From positions 33,626,061-33,690,060 of the forward strand of contig JBCFYV010000001.1 in NCBI GenBank assembly GCA_039000515.1: a DNA stretch of 64,000 nucleotides, read 5' to 3'. Below the pieces are notes generated by a model, which saw only the letters and a list, made by a program, of their open reading frames with translations, had not been told where the DNA came from and did no database searches. The translations under genes were made by a program, and so were the position numbers. This document shows positions 49,701 through 52,916 of the stretch, piece after piece; the first letter of the stretch is position 1; each line of letters begins with the position of its first letter. The DNA is from Timema cristinae. Taxonomy: Eukaryota > Arthropoda > Insecta > Phasmatodea > Timematidae.

Positions 49701-50621
49701 CTGTTATTCCTATGAAGAGTGGACTATTTCTGAACACATATTAGTATTTTGTAGCTCAAGGAAAACTTAAGCCTTGAAATATAAATCTAGTATAAGAGCC
49801 ACTAGAGGCCCTATACCACAAGTCCTAAAAATATGCTATAACACTAGTTCAAAATCACACAAGTCCTAAAACTAGTGTTAAAGTTTCAATTTAGTAAAGG
49901 TGCTGATTTTTAAAGTCAATATGTTTGAAGCTGAACCTCTGGCATATTTCCCATAGAATAAATAGTTATAAGACTGTGAAACATTTCTGCAAACTAGTAT
50001 GATGTACACACCAGACCATTTTAAGGGATTTTTCTACCGTGCATGTTTAAAGAAATAATAAATCAGCATATAAATAAATAGTAGGTAGGACTAGAAATGT
50101 GGTTAGCTCACATTTACCCTGAAATCTTTTAATTAATTACTTACAAGAAATATTGGTACACTTTTCAATTTGGTCCATTGTATTCGAAAAGAAACCTTGT
50201 TGCACCAAGCACTTGTCAGTCTTAGCCATGATGGCAATTCCAGAAGATCTGTCAAAACAATTTCATCTAATTCTAAGTTTGAAAGATCTCCTTCGCCCTT
50301 AAACGTACTCAAATTAATCTTATCAGCTGACAAATTTTTGGTAAACCTGAAATTACAAAAAAAAACTATTAAACTAACCTATTTGAAATAAGACACACTC
50401 TACAATGTGTAAAAGATCAAAATTTATAGAAGAATCAAAAATATATATATATGTATTGCAACTAATGACATATGTGTGTGATTTCTATATTTCTAAATTT
50501 TCCACCCTTAACCCCTCCCTCATGACATTTAACAGCACCATTTTCATAGGTTATCACCCAAATATAGTCGATTTTACCTTGATAAATGTTTAAGAAGTTG
50601 GTTTTTAATTATGGACACCAT
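9991..50621 (-). CDS. BLTP3: BLTP3 (UHRF1BP1/UHRF1BP1L-like) bridge-like lipid transfer gene, 17 exons resolved
   Basis: This is the overall span of a split gene; the exons are listed separately. Family members (BLTP3A/UHRF1BP1, BLTP3B/UHRF1BP1L/SHIP164) are rod-shaped lipid-transfer proteins of the chorein/VPS13 superfamily that act at endosomal and lysosomal membranes. The amino terminus reads as a chorein_N domain ([20 protein letters not shown], then [12 protein letters not shown] and ELPSWLRL). Exons 4-8 carry family-typical blocks such as [14 protein letters not shown] and VDYYPYHLA. The 17 exons sum to 3059 coding bases, one short of a multiple of three because of a missing base in exon 7. 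With that base the product is about 1019 residues, against about 1440 for the human proteins as I remember them, so C-terminal exons are probably missing. All introns have GT-AG ends. Start chosen at 50621 because it begins the conserved chorein motif. Confidence 0.9.
10925..11190 (-). mobile_element. SINE family B with GA-rich insertion
   Basis: Reverse copy beginning with the shared tail (cttactacccattcaggttt), then ggttgaatttagaggaagtg and the head. About 45 bases of GA repeat (11036-11082) expanded inside the body. Confidence 0.75.
11481..11627 (-). CDS. BLTP3: BLTP3 exon 16
   Basis: The exon has 147 bases, phase 0 at both ends, acceptor gttacag and donor gtaagg. It reads [20 protein letters not shown], then [20 protein letters not shown]. 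It probably corresponds to the amphipathic segment before the Ser/Asp-rich stretch in homologues. Confidence 0.83.
11988..13604 (+). mobile_element. Penelope-like element ORF: reverse transcriptase plus GIY-YIG nuclease, 5'-truncated
   Basis: The frame is open from 11988 to TAG at 13604 (538 codons). In order it shows [26 protein letters not shown], a motif-A block ([15 protein letters not shown]), a motif-B block ([17 protein letters not shown]), the catalytic YIDD box in [17 protein letters not shown], a Cys-rich knuckle ([13 protein letters not shown]), and a GIY-YIG nuclease ([20 protein letters not shown]). These are the marks of Penelope-like retroelements. The N-terminal part is absent. 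The surviving ORF has no stops or frameshifts, which suggests a fairly young insertion. It lies in BLTP3 intron 15, antisense to that gene. Confidence 0.92.
13605..14117 (+). mobile_element. Penelope-like element 3' region
   Basis: Non-coding, AT-rich sequence follows the Penelope stop. From about 13822 it repeats the unit seen twice at 16.4-16.95 kb (starting ttgtttgtgtcatttgtact, with a ggcaacaatgccgaaat block). It ends near a gccattgggccacctcattt motif that recurs at 16.95 and 33.8 kb. Confidence 0.7.
14745..15068 (+). mobile_element. LINE family 1 fragment, plus strand
   Basis: A decayed plus-strand RT tail is readable as [18 protein letters not shown] and [13 protein letters not shown]. 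It ends about 30 bases from the donor of BLTP3 exon 15. Confidence 0.75.
15100..15315 (-). CDS. BLTP3: BLTP3 exon 15
   Basis: The exon has 216 bases and is phase 0 at both ends. It reads [20 protein letters not shown], followed by a Ser-rich low-complexity stretch. This corresponds to the variable, disordered part of BLTP3 proteins. A plus-strand LINE tail ends only about 30 bases beyond the donor. Confidence 0.85.
16418..16942. repeat. Near-perfect palindrome built from the Penelope 3' unit
   Basis: Two copies of the Penelope 3' unit lie head to head with arms of about 260 bases (16418-16678 and 16684-16942) and a 5-base loop at 16679-16683. The arms differ by one 3-base indel (gaa) and few or no substitutions. 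As RNA or single-stranded DNA this would fold into one long hairpin. It lies in BLTP3 intron 14. Confidence 0.9.
16985..17160 (+). repeat. Interspersed repeat E
   Basis: From atatttggaagaaggtatag to atcgtcaccgcccaat. A reverse copy is at 61258-61437 and a 45-base fragment at 21774-21822. Confidence 0.75.
17747..17967 (-). CDS. BLTP3: BLTP3 exon 14
   Basis: The exon has 221 bases and ends in phase 0 before gtagat. It reads [20 protein letters not shown], then [20 protein letters not shown] and [10 protein letters not shown]. It corresponds to the VRVRLDHYQYLALLRL...IGVLFPSAEV region of the human protein. Acceptor is cttcaaag. Confidence 0.9.
17968..20360. other. BLTP3 intron 13
   Basis: Contains the longest repeat F copy, TA-rich microsatellite at 19707-19770, and an element end (cttcgcacacccttatt) at 19975-19992. 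No coding potential seen. Confidence 0.6.
18388..19580. repeat. Interspersed repeat F, longest copy
   Basis: Runs from atgcaaatatgaggttattt to gcaaatttggcatgtcccga. The inner part (tatttattaacatattcgga) matches the 1.4-1.6 kb copy. The 91-codon ORF inside has no recognisable features and is probably chance. Confidence 0.6.
20361..20597 (-). CDS. BLTP3: BLTP3 exon 13
   Basis: The exon has 237 bases and is phase 1 at both ends. It reads [20 protein letters not shown], then [20 protein letters not shown]. This matches the family block LWSVHFTQISLDFEG and FVAPFPLSIWACLPL. Confidence 0.91.
20715..20905 (-). mobile_element. SINE family B, partial
   Basis: Reverse copy with ggttgaatttagagtaagtg, cctccctcagtacacccaac and the tRNA-like head; the 3' tail is missing. 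It lies between BLTP3 exons 12 and 13. Confidence 0.75.
20999..21236 (-). CDS. BLTP3: BLTP3 exon 12
   Basis: The exon has 238 bases, starts in phase 0 and ends in phase 1. It reads [20 protein letters not shown], then [19 protein letters not shown] and [19 protein letters not shown]. The middle corresponds to the human segment CSDLQSLFRGF...SNYVQFPKVPG. Confidence 0.89.
21500..21690 (-). mobile_element. LINE family 3, fragment
   Basis: Minus-strand reading gives [20 protein letters not shown], then [18 protein letters not shown]. This block precedes, in intact elements, the segment seen at 51.8 and 56.5 kb. It lies between BLTP3 exons 11 and 12. Confidence 0.75.
22087..22265 (-). CDS. BLTP3: BLTP3 exon 11
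   Basis: The exon has 179 bases and ends in phase 0 before gtgagc. It reads [20 protein letters not shown], then [17 protein letters not shown] and [13 protein letters not shown]. It matches the family segment around LYIQLNGLTF, LWGNLF and DIRLDAFWLKV. Confidence 0.9.
22470..23105. other. Less AT-rich island, possible LTR fragment
   Basis: This stretch in BLTP3 intron 10 is clearly richer in G and C than its surroundings and ends near acccggacaacaacaacaaa. An AATAAA occurs at about 22918. It could be a solo LTR, but no target duplication or primer-binding site could be fixed, and no ORF is present. Confidence 0.3.
23985..24165 (-). mobile_element. SINE family B, partial
   Basis: Reverse copy with gaagagtggacagccattta, cccctcagtggacctggctg and B-box-like gggattcaaaccc. 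It ends about 80 bases before BLTP3 exon 10. Confidence 0.7.
24243..24335 (-). CDS. BLTP3: BLTP3 exon 10
   Basis: The exon has 93 bases and is phase 1 at both ends, with acceptor tttcag and donor gtgagt. It reads [20 protein letters not shown], then GDIPFP. It aligns in sense with the IHIEFTEYYFPDNQELPVP region of the human protein. It is short and was found by splice-site and frame continuity. Confidence 0.87.
24608..25610 (-). mobile_element. LINE family 1 fragment, interrupted by a SINE
   Basis: On the minus strand an open segment reads [20 protein letters not shown], then [20 protein letters not shown]. This is the conserved end of a non-LTR reverse transcriptase. A family A SINE with long tail splits it at 25009-25502; similarity to the 8.9-9.0 kb copy resumes after it. 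Confidence 0.82.
25021..25490 (+). mobile_element. SINE family A, 5'-truncated, with very long TAA tail, inside a LINE
   Basis: The body and tail of family A (25021-25170) lead into about 320 bases of TAA/TTA repeats. Direct repeats TATGTTTCTAAT at 25009-25020 and 25491-25502 bracket the whole, and the interrupted LINE resumes after them. The SINE therefore inserted into an existing LINE copy and its tail then expanded. Confidence 0.85.
25862..26045 (-). CDS. BLTP3: BLTP3 exon 9
   Basis: The exon has 184 bases, starts in phase 0 and ends in phase 1 before gtatgc. It reads [20 protein letters not shown], followed by [20 protein letters not shown]. The last block matches the family region with the sense CMVVRVDDLDIHQVS. 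Confidence 0.87.
26762..27045. repeat. Fold-back repeat with hammerhead-like core
   Basis: Arms at about 26762-26890 and 26925-27045 are inverted copies (gccagcacacttaccttggt outward, gacaagctttcactgtc inward). The right arm contains CTGATGA, a short stem, then GAAA at about 26936-26962, the core order of a hammerhead ribozyme of the kind described in Penelope-like elements. A relative with the same outer arms is at 57.25-57.40 kb. Confidence 0.65.
27620..27690. mobile_element. Possible pogo/Tigger-type terminal sequence
   Basis: Short stretch cccgtatccaccgattcagt then gaggtttcagttatcagcgg resembles ends of Tigger-like elements recalled from memory. No matching opposite end or transposase was found. 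Confidence 0.3.
28098..30723. mobile_element. hAT-like non-autonomous transposon carrying a minisatellite
   Basis: The ends are TAGAGATGGG and CCCATCTCTA, an exact 10-bp inverted repeat with looser similarity (GAATC-rich) further in. Both sides carry the 8-bp direct repeat ATTATAAT (28090-28097 and 30724-30731), the target size of hAT elements. The element is 2626 bp with no long ORF, so it would need a transposase in trans. About half of it is the 49-bp array listed separately. It sits in BLTP3 intron 8. Confidence 0.85.
28614..29941. repeat. 49-bp minisatellite, about 27 units
   Basis: The unit begins catgacatatgtgtttactc and continues with a ccagcg(gc/aa)cagagtgatg core and ttaaataaa. About 27 units run head to tail with few indels. 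Two unit types differ at gcggcca versus gcgaaca and are interspersed irregularly, which suggests unequal exchange or amplification of blocks. The array is wholly inside the hAT-like element. Confidence 0.95.
30732..31690. other. BLTP3 intron 8, upstream of the nested gene
   Basis: AT-rich sequence without clear repeats. It would contain the promoter of the nested gene, but no definite TATA box, initiator or CpG island is visible. Confidence 0.4.
31700..32017 (+). other. Probable 5' UTR exon of the nested gene (start not fixed)
   Basis: A consensus donor (ccag then gtaagact) ends at 32017. The next good acceptor is at 32831-32832, just before the ATG. This makes an 815-base 5' UTR intron. The transcription start is not visible; the left limit given is arbitrary. 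Confidence 0.4.
32062..32690. repeat. 127-bp tandem repeat, about five units
   Basis: Five near-identical units begin at about 32074, 32202, 32329, 32457 and 32584. Each holds a block starting aagaggag.gaatctgaatt and ending with tttattttataggcct. The array fills most of the proposed 5' UTR intron of the nested gene. Each unit contains a pyrimidine-rich TTTTATAG that resembles a 3' splice site. Confidence 0.9.
32834..34167 (+). CDS. Small nested gene, helix-turn-helix-like protein with acidic tail
   Basis: Two coding exons, 32834-33042 and 33969-34167, join in frame (209 plus 199 bases) to give 135 residues. Exon one follows a strong acceptor (T then C run, AG at 32832); the intron is gtgagg...tttcag. 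Residues about 20-70 contain [20 protein letters not shown] and [18 protein letters not shown], which looks like a helix-turn-helix DNA-binding unit of the kind found in some transposase-like arthropod proteins. The C terminus is acidic ([15 protein letters not shown]). An upstream donor at 32018 suggests a non-coding first exon. It lies inside BLTP3 intron 8 on the opposite strand. I do not recognise the protein. It could be a domesticated transposase fragment or a lineage-specific gene. Confidence 0.6.
34485..34491 (+). promoter_or_regulatory. Possible poly(A) signal of the nested gene
   Basis: An AATAAA lies about 320 bases past the stop of the nested gene in an AT-rich tail. This is plausible but such motifs are frequent here. 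Confidence 0.25.
34622..34927 (-). mobile_element. SINE family A
   Basis: Reverse-orientation copy with a long trinucleotide tail (ATT then ATC) on its left and a degraded tRNA-like head on its right (ggtcacc at 34921). No clear target duplication. Confidence 0.8.
35575..35799 (-). CDS. BLTP3: BLTP3 exon 8
   Basis: The exon has 225 bases and is phase 0 at both ends. It begins [20 protein letters not shown], which matches the DYYPYH..GD..HW block of the family, and ends in a Pro/Gln-rich stretch. The donor is gtctca after CAG, which is acceptable but weak. The intron that follows is about 9.5 kb and contains a nested gene. Confidence 0.9.
36355..36421 (-). CDS. BLTP3: BLTP3 exon 7, with an apparent 1-base deletion
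   Basis: The exon has 67 bases between a good acceptor (ataacag) and donor (gtaaac). The first part reads [12 protein letters not shown] in the frame set by exon 6. The last part reads as the conserved block [11 protein letters not shown] only in another frame, the one exon 8 requires. The switch occurs at a run of four G (cccc on the plus strand, about 36386-36389). One more G would give a 68-base exon and a continuous frame. Either the reference has a homopolymer error or this allele is broken. Confidence 0.8.
36422..37751. other. BLTP3 intron 6
   Basis: AT-rich, with one short repeat D fragment. The 84-codon ORF on the plus strand has no features and is probably chance. Confidence 0.6.
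36676..36727 (+). repeat. Interspersed repeat D, short copy
   Basis: About 50 bases (gcatccattactgtttccag onward) of repeat D; the rest is missing. Confidence 0.65.
37752..37917 (-). CDS. BLTP3: BLTP3 exon 6
   Basis: The exon has 166 bases, starts in phase 0 and ends in phase 1. It reads [20 protein letters not shown], then [20 protein letters not shown] and LCDDPGG. The last block corresponds to the SYHLLISRLDLHICDD region of the vertebrate proteins. Confidence 0.92.
38145..38411 (-). mobile_element. SINE family A with 12-bp target duplication
   Basis: Reverse-orientation copy flanked by exact direct repeats ATGTACCATGTT at 38133-38144 and 38412-38423. It lacks the last few bases of the head. 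Confidence 0.88.
38452..39300. repeat. AT-rich interspersed repeat G
   Basis: Begins ggggtcctagagcttgggtt and shares the motif with 39719-39840 (ggggtctgtgagcttgggtt). A third degenerate copy in reverse lies at about 41390-41485 next to BLTP3 exon 5. Probably a non-autonomous DNA transposon family. Confidence 0.45.
39597..39692 (-). mobile_element. SINE family A tail fragment with TTA microsatellite
   Basis: About 20 TTA units are followed by the family tail (cttactacccgttcgggtta). The body and head are missing. The two long apparent ORFs here (poly-Leu, poly-Ile) are only the microsatellite read in two frames. Confidence 0.75.
40055..40197 (+). mobile_element. SINE family A, 5'-truncated, with target duplication
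   Basis: The body and tail of family A are flanked by near-identical direct repeats (TTAAGGACATTAAA at 40041-40054, one mismatch at 40198-40211). The 5' truncation with intact 3' tail fits LINE-driven insertion. Confidence 0.82.
40290..40660. repeat. Fold-back element with arms of about 140 bases
   Basis: The left arm (agtgaaggaagacaacctga, cctagatagaaacaaacaca) returns inverted in the right arm (tgtgtttgtttatatccagg, ggcttccttcactatca). A one-arm relative is at 35.97-36.03 kb. No ORF. Confidence 0.75.
41510..41676 (-). CDS. BLTP3: BLTP3 exon 5
   Basis: The exon has 167 bases and contains [20 protein letters not shown], a hallmark BLTP3 block. The donor is chosen at gtttgt after KKAARKLE because this gives phase 0, which exon 6 needs. 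The donor is non-consensus at +3 to +6, and other GT sites lie downstream, so the 3' end is less certain than the 5' end. A degenerate interspersed repeat starts about 25 bases past the donor. Confidence 0.87.
42028..42275 (-). mobile_element. SINE family B
   Basis: Reverse copy starting with the shared tail (agcaccgcgtcttattacct), then gtgtacccacatttgtgtgg, the body and the tRNA-like head. It lies in BLTP3 intron 4. Confidence 0.8.
42512..42622. repeat. Short perfect-type hairpin
   Basis: The arms aagaaagatatgctatgga and tccatagcatatctttctt are exact inverted copies around a short loop (gctccatagt). The pairing continues outward (gaaaacacacaaaacacaaa versus its complement) for about 50 bases with small indels. 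Confidence 0.85.
43255..43640 (+). mobile_element. LINE family 2, reverse-transcriptase C-terminal fragment
   Basis: Plus-strand reading gives [14 protein letters not shown], then [30 protein letters not shown] and [20 protein letters not shown]. This is the end of a non-LTR RT of a type frequent in arthropod genomes. It has internal stops. Confidence 0.82.
43679..43727. repeat. AAT microsatellite
   Basis: About 16 uninterrupted AAT units directly after the LINE family 2 fragment, probably that element's 3' tail. Confidence 0.9.
44908..45133 (-). CDS. BLTP3: BLTP3 exon 4
   Basis: The exon has 226 bases and ends in phase 1. It reads [20 protein letters not shown], then [13 protein letters not shown] and [19 protein letters not shown]. 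These blocks match the family positions that correspond to FKEITWQTLRIEA and TPLRLITNQGR in vertebrate homologues recalled from memory. Confidence 0.92.
45500..45752 (+). mobile_element. SINE family B next to the Tollip exon 3 duplicate
   Basis: Forward copy with a tRNA-like head (gttagctaatgcactagttt, B box ggttcaaatctc), body and tail. It directly precedes the duplicated Tollip exon, as a SINE B also precedes the real exon 3. Confidence 0.8.
45776..46035 (+). pseudogene. Decayed duplicate of Tollip exon 3
   Basis: This copies Tollip exon 3 and its flanking intron (compare 55720-55965). The peptide sense [20 protein letters not shown] is kept, but the acceptor AG has become AA, the K-N-Y at the start of the exon is altered, an in-frame TAG now ends it, and the donor base is changed. 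It lies in BLTP3 intron 3 on the opposite strand to BLTP3. It cannot be spliced as the original is. It preserves five G where the live exon shows four. Confidence 0.88.
46362..46726. mobile_element. Probable hAT-like non-autonomous element
   Basis: Ends TAGGGTTGGG and CCCATTCTTA form an imperfect inverted repeat, with GAATC-rich subterminal sequence like the 28.1-30.7 kb element. Flanks (atgtc on both sides) hint at a duplicated target but are not exact. Confidence 0.45.
46928..47600. mobile_element. TIR-flanked element, about 670 bp
   Basis: Inverted terminal repeats CTTGTCGGGAGTCGGAGT at 46928-46945 and its complement near 47580-47597. No transposase ORF. It contains a GT/TA microsatellite and a segment at 47330-47400 whose complement (gaaacgtcgaaatcc) resembles a Penelope terminal motif. 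No clear target duplication. Confidence 0.6.
49110..49298 (-). CDS. BLTP3: BLTP3 exon 3
   Basis: The exon has 189 bases, is phase 0 at both ends and covers residues 83-145. It reads [17 protein letters not shown] and continues with [16 protein letters not shown]. The alternating hydrophobic pattern is that of the lipid-groove beta repeats. Confidence 0.9.
50145..50346 (-). CDS. BLTP3: BLTP3 exon 2 (chorein_N domain core)
   Basis: The exon has 202 bases after an AG acceptor and before a gtaagt donor, and ends in phase 0 at residue 82. It encodes the chorein core with the motifs [22 protein letters not shown] and [10 protein letters not shown]. These are the strongest family signature in the window. 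Confidence 0.93.
50578..50621 (-). CDS. BLTP3: BLTP3 exon 1 (start codon, chorein_N begins)
   Basis: This exon has 44 bases, reads [14 protein letters not shown] and ends with two bases of an Arg codon before a gtaaaa donor. It is too short to appear as an isolated ORF. It was recognised because the peptide matches the amino terminus of UHRF1BP1-type proteins and joins exon 2 in frame. Confidence 0.85.
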
Positions 50622-51529
50622 TATCCTGTGTGCTTTGAATACTTTACCAAGATAATTTGAACCTTTCACATTTTTAATTTGTATTGATAATATGCTAAAT
50701 AATCTTAATGATTATCACGACACGACATTTAATCAGTTCAGCTATATGCTAATCTAAATTTTAAAATTTTAAACTAAAGTGCTAGGCGCCAGCTGTTTAG
50801 AAAATGTATGAGCTGTCGTCTGCAGTACACTGCACTTTGTAGATAGATAGATTTTATCAAATTTGAAGTGGAATAACTAATTAAATAGACCTATTTTCAA
50901 CATATTCTATACCTAATTATTTTAATTTATTTTTTAAAACAGAACGTTCAATCTTTTGTATATAATTGCTTAAAATACATTTGTATTTAATTTATTTATG
51001 AAGTAGGTAGTAATAAACTTAAGCTTATTTTCAAAGCATTTTTCAATAAAATCAAAAGTGGTTAAACTTATAATGCCTGCCGTGTTTATATTAGTTTTAT
51101 AAGCCAAGAAAGCAGTTAGGAATTGTTGAAACTATAAGGGCAATCATCTCATTGAAAAGATGGTAATATTAGCACCTATGCTTTCTGAGAAGTTTCAGCA
51201 TTGCGGAAGGAGGTAGAGATGAAACCCCGAGAGCCCAATAAATAAAGCCAAATAATAATTTATCAGCTCTACACCAATATGAAGAACCAGTTAATTAAGA
51301 ATAAAGATCAAGCTAATATGAAGTCGATTCTTCTCTATACAGATACGAGACATTTAAAACAAATACAATCTTTAGGTAGTCGCTTAGCCTAGAGTTTGCA
51401 AACGTTTATTAACAGATGCCGTTGAAACATATCAACTGGAAATCAGATGGTGCTAGTACTGATGCCTTTTCCGCGCTCTCCAGAAATACTAGGTAAGTAA
51501 CGTCTATAGAAAAGTTCTTGACTGGAAAC

Positions 51530-51665
51530 AGCAAGGAAATCGACGCTGGGGCAAGCCAAGGATGACTTGATGGAGGACGGTTGTTGAAGAGGGCTGACAA
51601 ATCGGAAAGCTACGGGACTAGCTCATGGAATAAGCTTGAATGGCGAAACTTCCCTACTACCGATT
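51530..51665 (+). mobile_element. Possible LINE C-terminal fragment
   Basis: Short reading RRWGRPRMTWWRTVVEEG resembles the basic end of non-LTR reverse transcriptases. Too short for family assignment. Confidence 0.45.
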
Positions 51666-51839
51666 CCAGTTGAAACCTGTTAAAGCTGGCTAAATACAGT
51701 TGAAAATCTAATAAGTTTCAACCAAATTCAAATAAAATTTGCAGCATTTTTGTTGTTGTTTTCAGGTTCTATGCTCTACATAAATTAAGAAATTATATTA
51801 TTTTATTATTATTATAATATACGAAGCCGTAATTTTATC

Positions 51840-52290
51840 ATTTGTTCTCTGTGGGCATGAAATGTGGCCTCTTACCTTAAATGACGAAAATAAATCTATA
51901 GTGTTCGAAAACATGGTTCTTAGTAAGATATTTAGTCAAAGAATTGATGAAGATGGTAGGGAGTGGAGGAAAATACATAATGACCAGCTGCATACCCTGT
52001 ACTCATCACCAGACATTGTTAGGGTAATAAAATCTCCCAGGTTACGTTAAGGTCATGTAGAGTGAATGGGAGTACCTTGAACCCCTTTAAAGGTATTGAA
52101 TTCCAAACCCAATCGGTAAAGACAGCTGGGAAGACCCAGACACAGATGGGAGGAAAACATTTAGATATACTTGAAAGACATAGTGTGTAATGGGATATAC
52201 TGGATAGAATTATCTCACAATAGAGATAGGTGGCGTACTTTTGTGAGTGTGGTAGTGAATTTTCTAATTCCTAATGCCATAATGTAAGTA
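51840..52290 (+). mobile_element. LINE family 3, reverse-transcriptase C-terminal fragment
   Basis: Reads WPLTLNDENKSIVFENMVLS, then REWRKIHNDQLHTLYSSPDI, followed after stops by a NRDRWR block. It lies between the BLTP3 and Tollip start codons. Confidence 0.8.
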
Positions 52291-52877
52291 TTTTTGATTT
52301 AGTGTGTATTGTATTACTCATTTGAATTTAAAAGTTTCTATCGAATAGGGATATAACCTTTAATAATTCAAGGAGAAATTATAGCTATGAATTTGTAACA
52401 AATATAAATAATATAAATGTGATTAATAGTAATAGTAATTTAATTGTTTATCTAATGTGCTATATTCAAAATTAAGGCCGAGTTTATATTCGTGTATAAT
52501 GCATAACTAATAGTGTATAGCACATAATGCGCAAGAAGATGACACACGTGATTTTCATGTATTCGTTCATAATTGATACATAGGGGTAGTACACACAGTG
52601 CAAACATTACCTTACTTAAGTATTAGTCAGATCTTTGTCTTCTACCTACTAGATTGTACATGACATTATAGTATCACTTAAAATATCCCGCAACAAGACC
52701 GTAGCATAATATAAGAGAATTTTATGTTAACATCAAAAACATGTCAATCTCAATTAAGTGACAGGTAACTTTTTAGATATCTTTAATCTTGTTTGTGTGT
52801 TGAAACTTGGAGAAGTGACCAGTGAAATCTTGATGACAACCTTTTTACTAGCGAAAATCTTACAGACAAAGGCTAAT

Positions 52878-52916
52878 ATGTCGGCAGTAGAAAAGAACGC
52901 AGAAAGAAGAAAACGG
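52878..52916 (+). CDS. TOLLIP: Tollip exon 1 (coding part)
   Basis: The coding part has 39 bases and reads [13 protein letters not shown] before a gtaagt donor, phase 0. It joins [13 protein letters not shown] directly, as the human N terminus joins VYIGELPQDFLRI. The start is the first ATG giving a protein of family length. Confidence 0.82.

Larger units (their letters stand above)
50622..52877. other. Divergent intergenic region between BLTP3 and Tollip
   Basis: About 2.25 kb separates the two start codons. It holds LINE fragments at 51.53-51.66 and 51.84-52.29 kb. Both promoters and 5' UTRs must lie here or in unseen upstream exons; no core promoter motif stands out. Confidence 0.6.
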
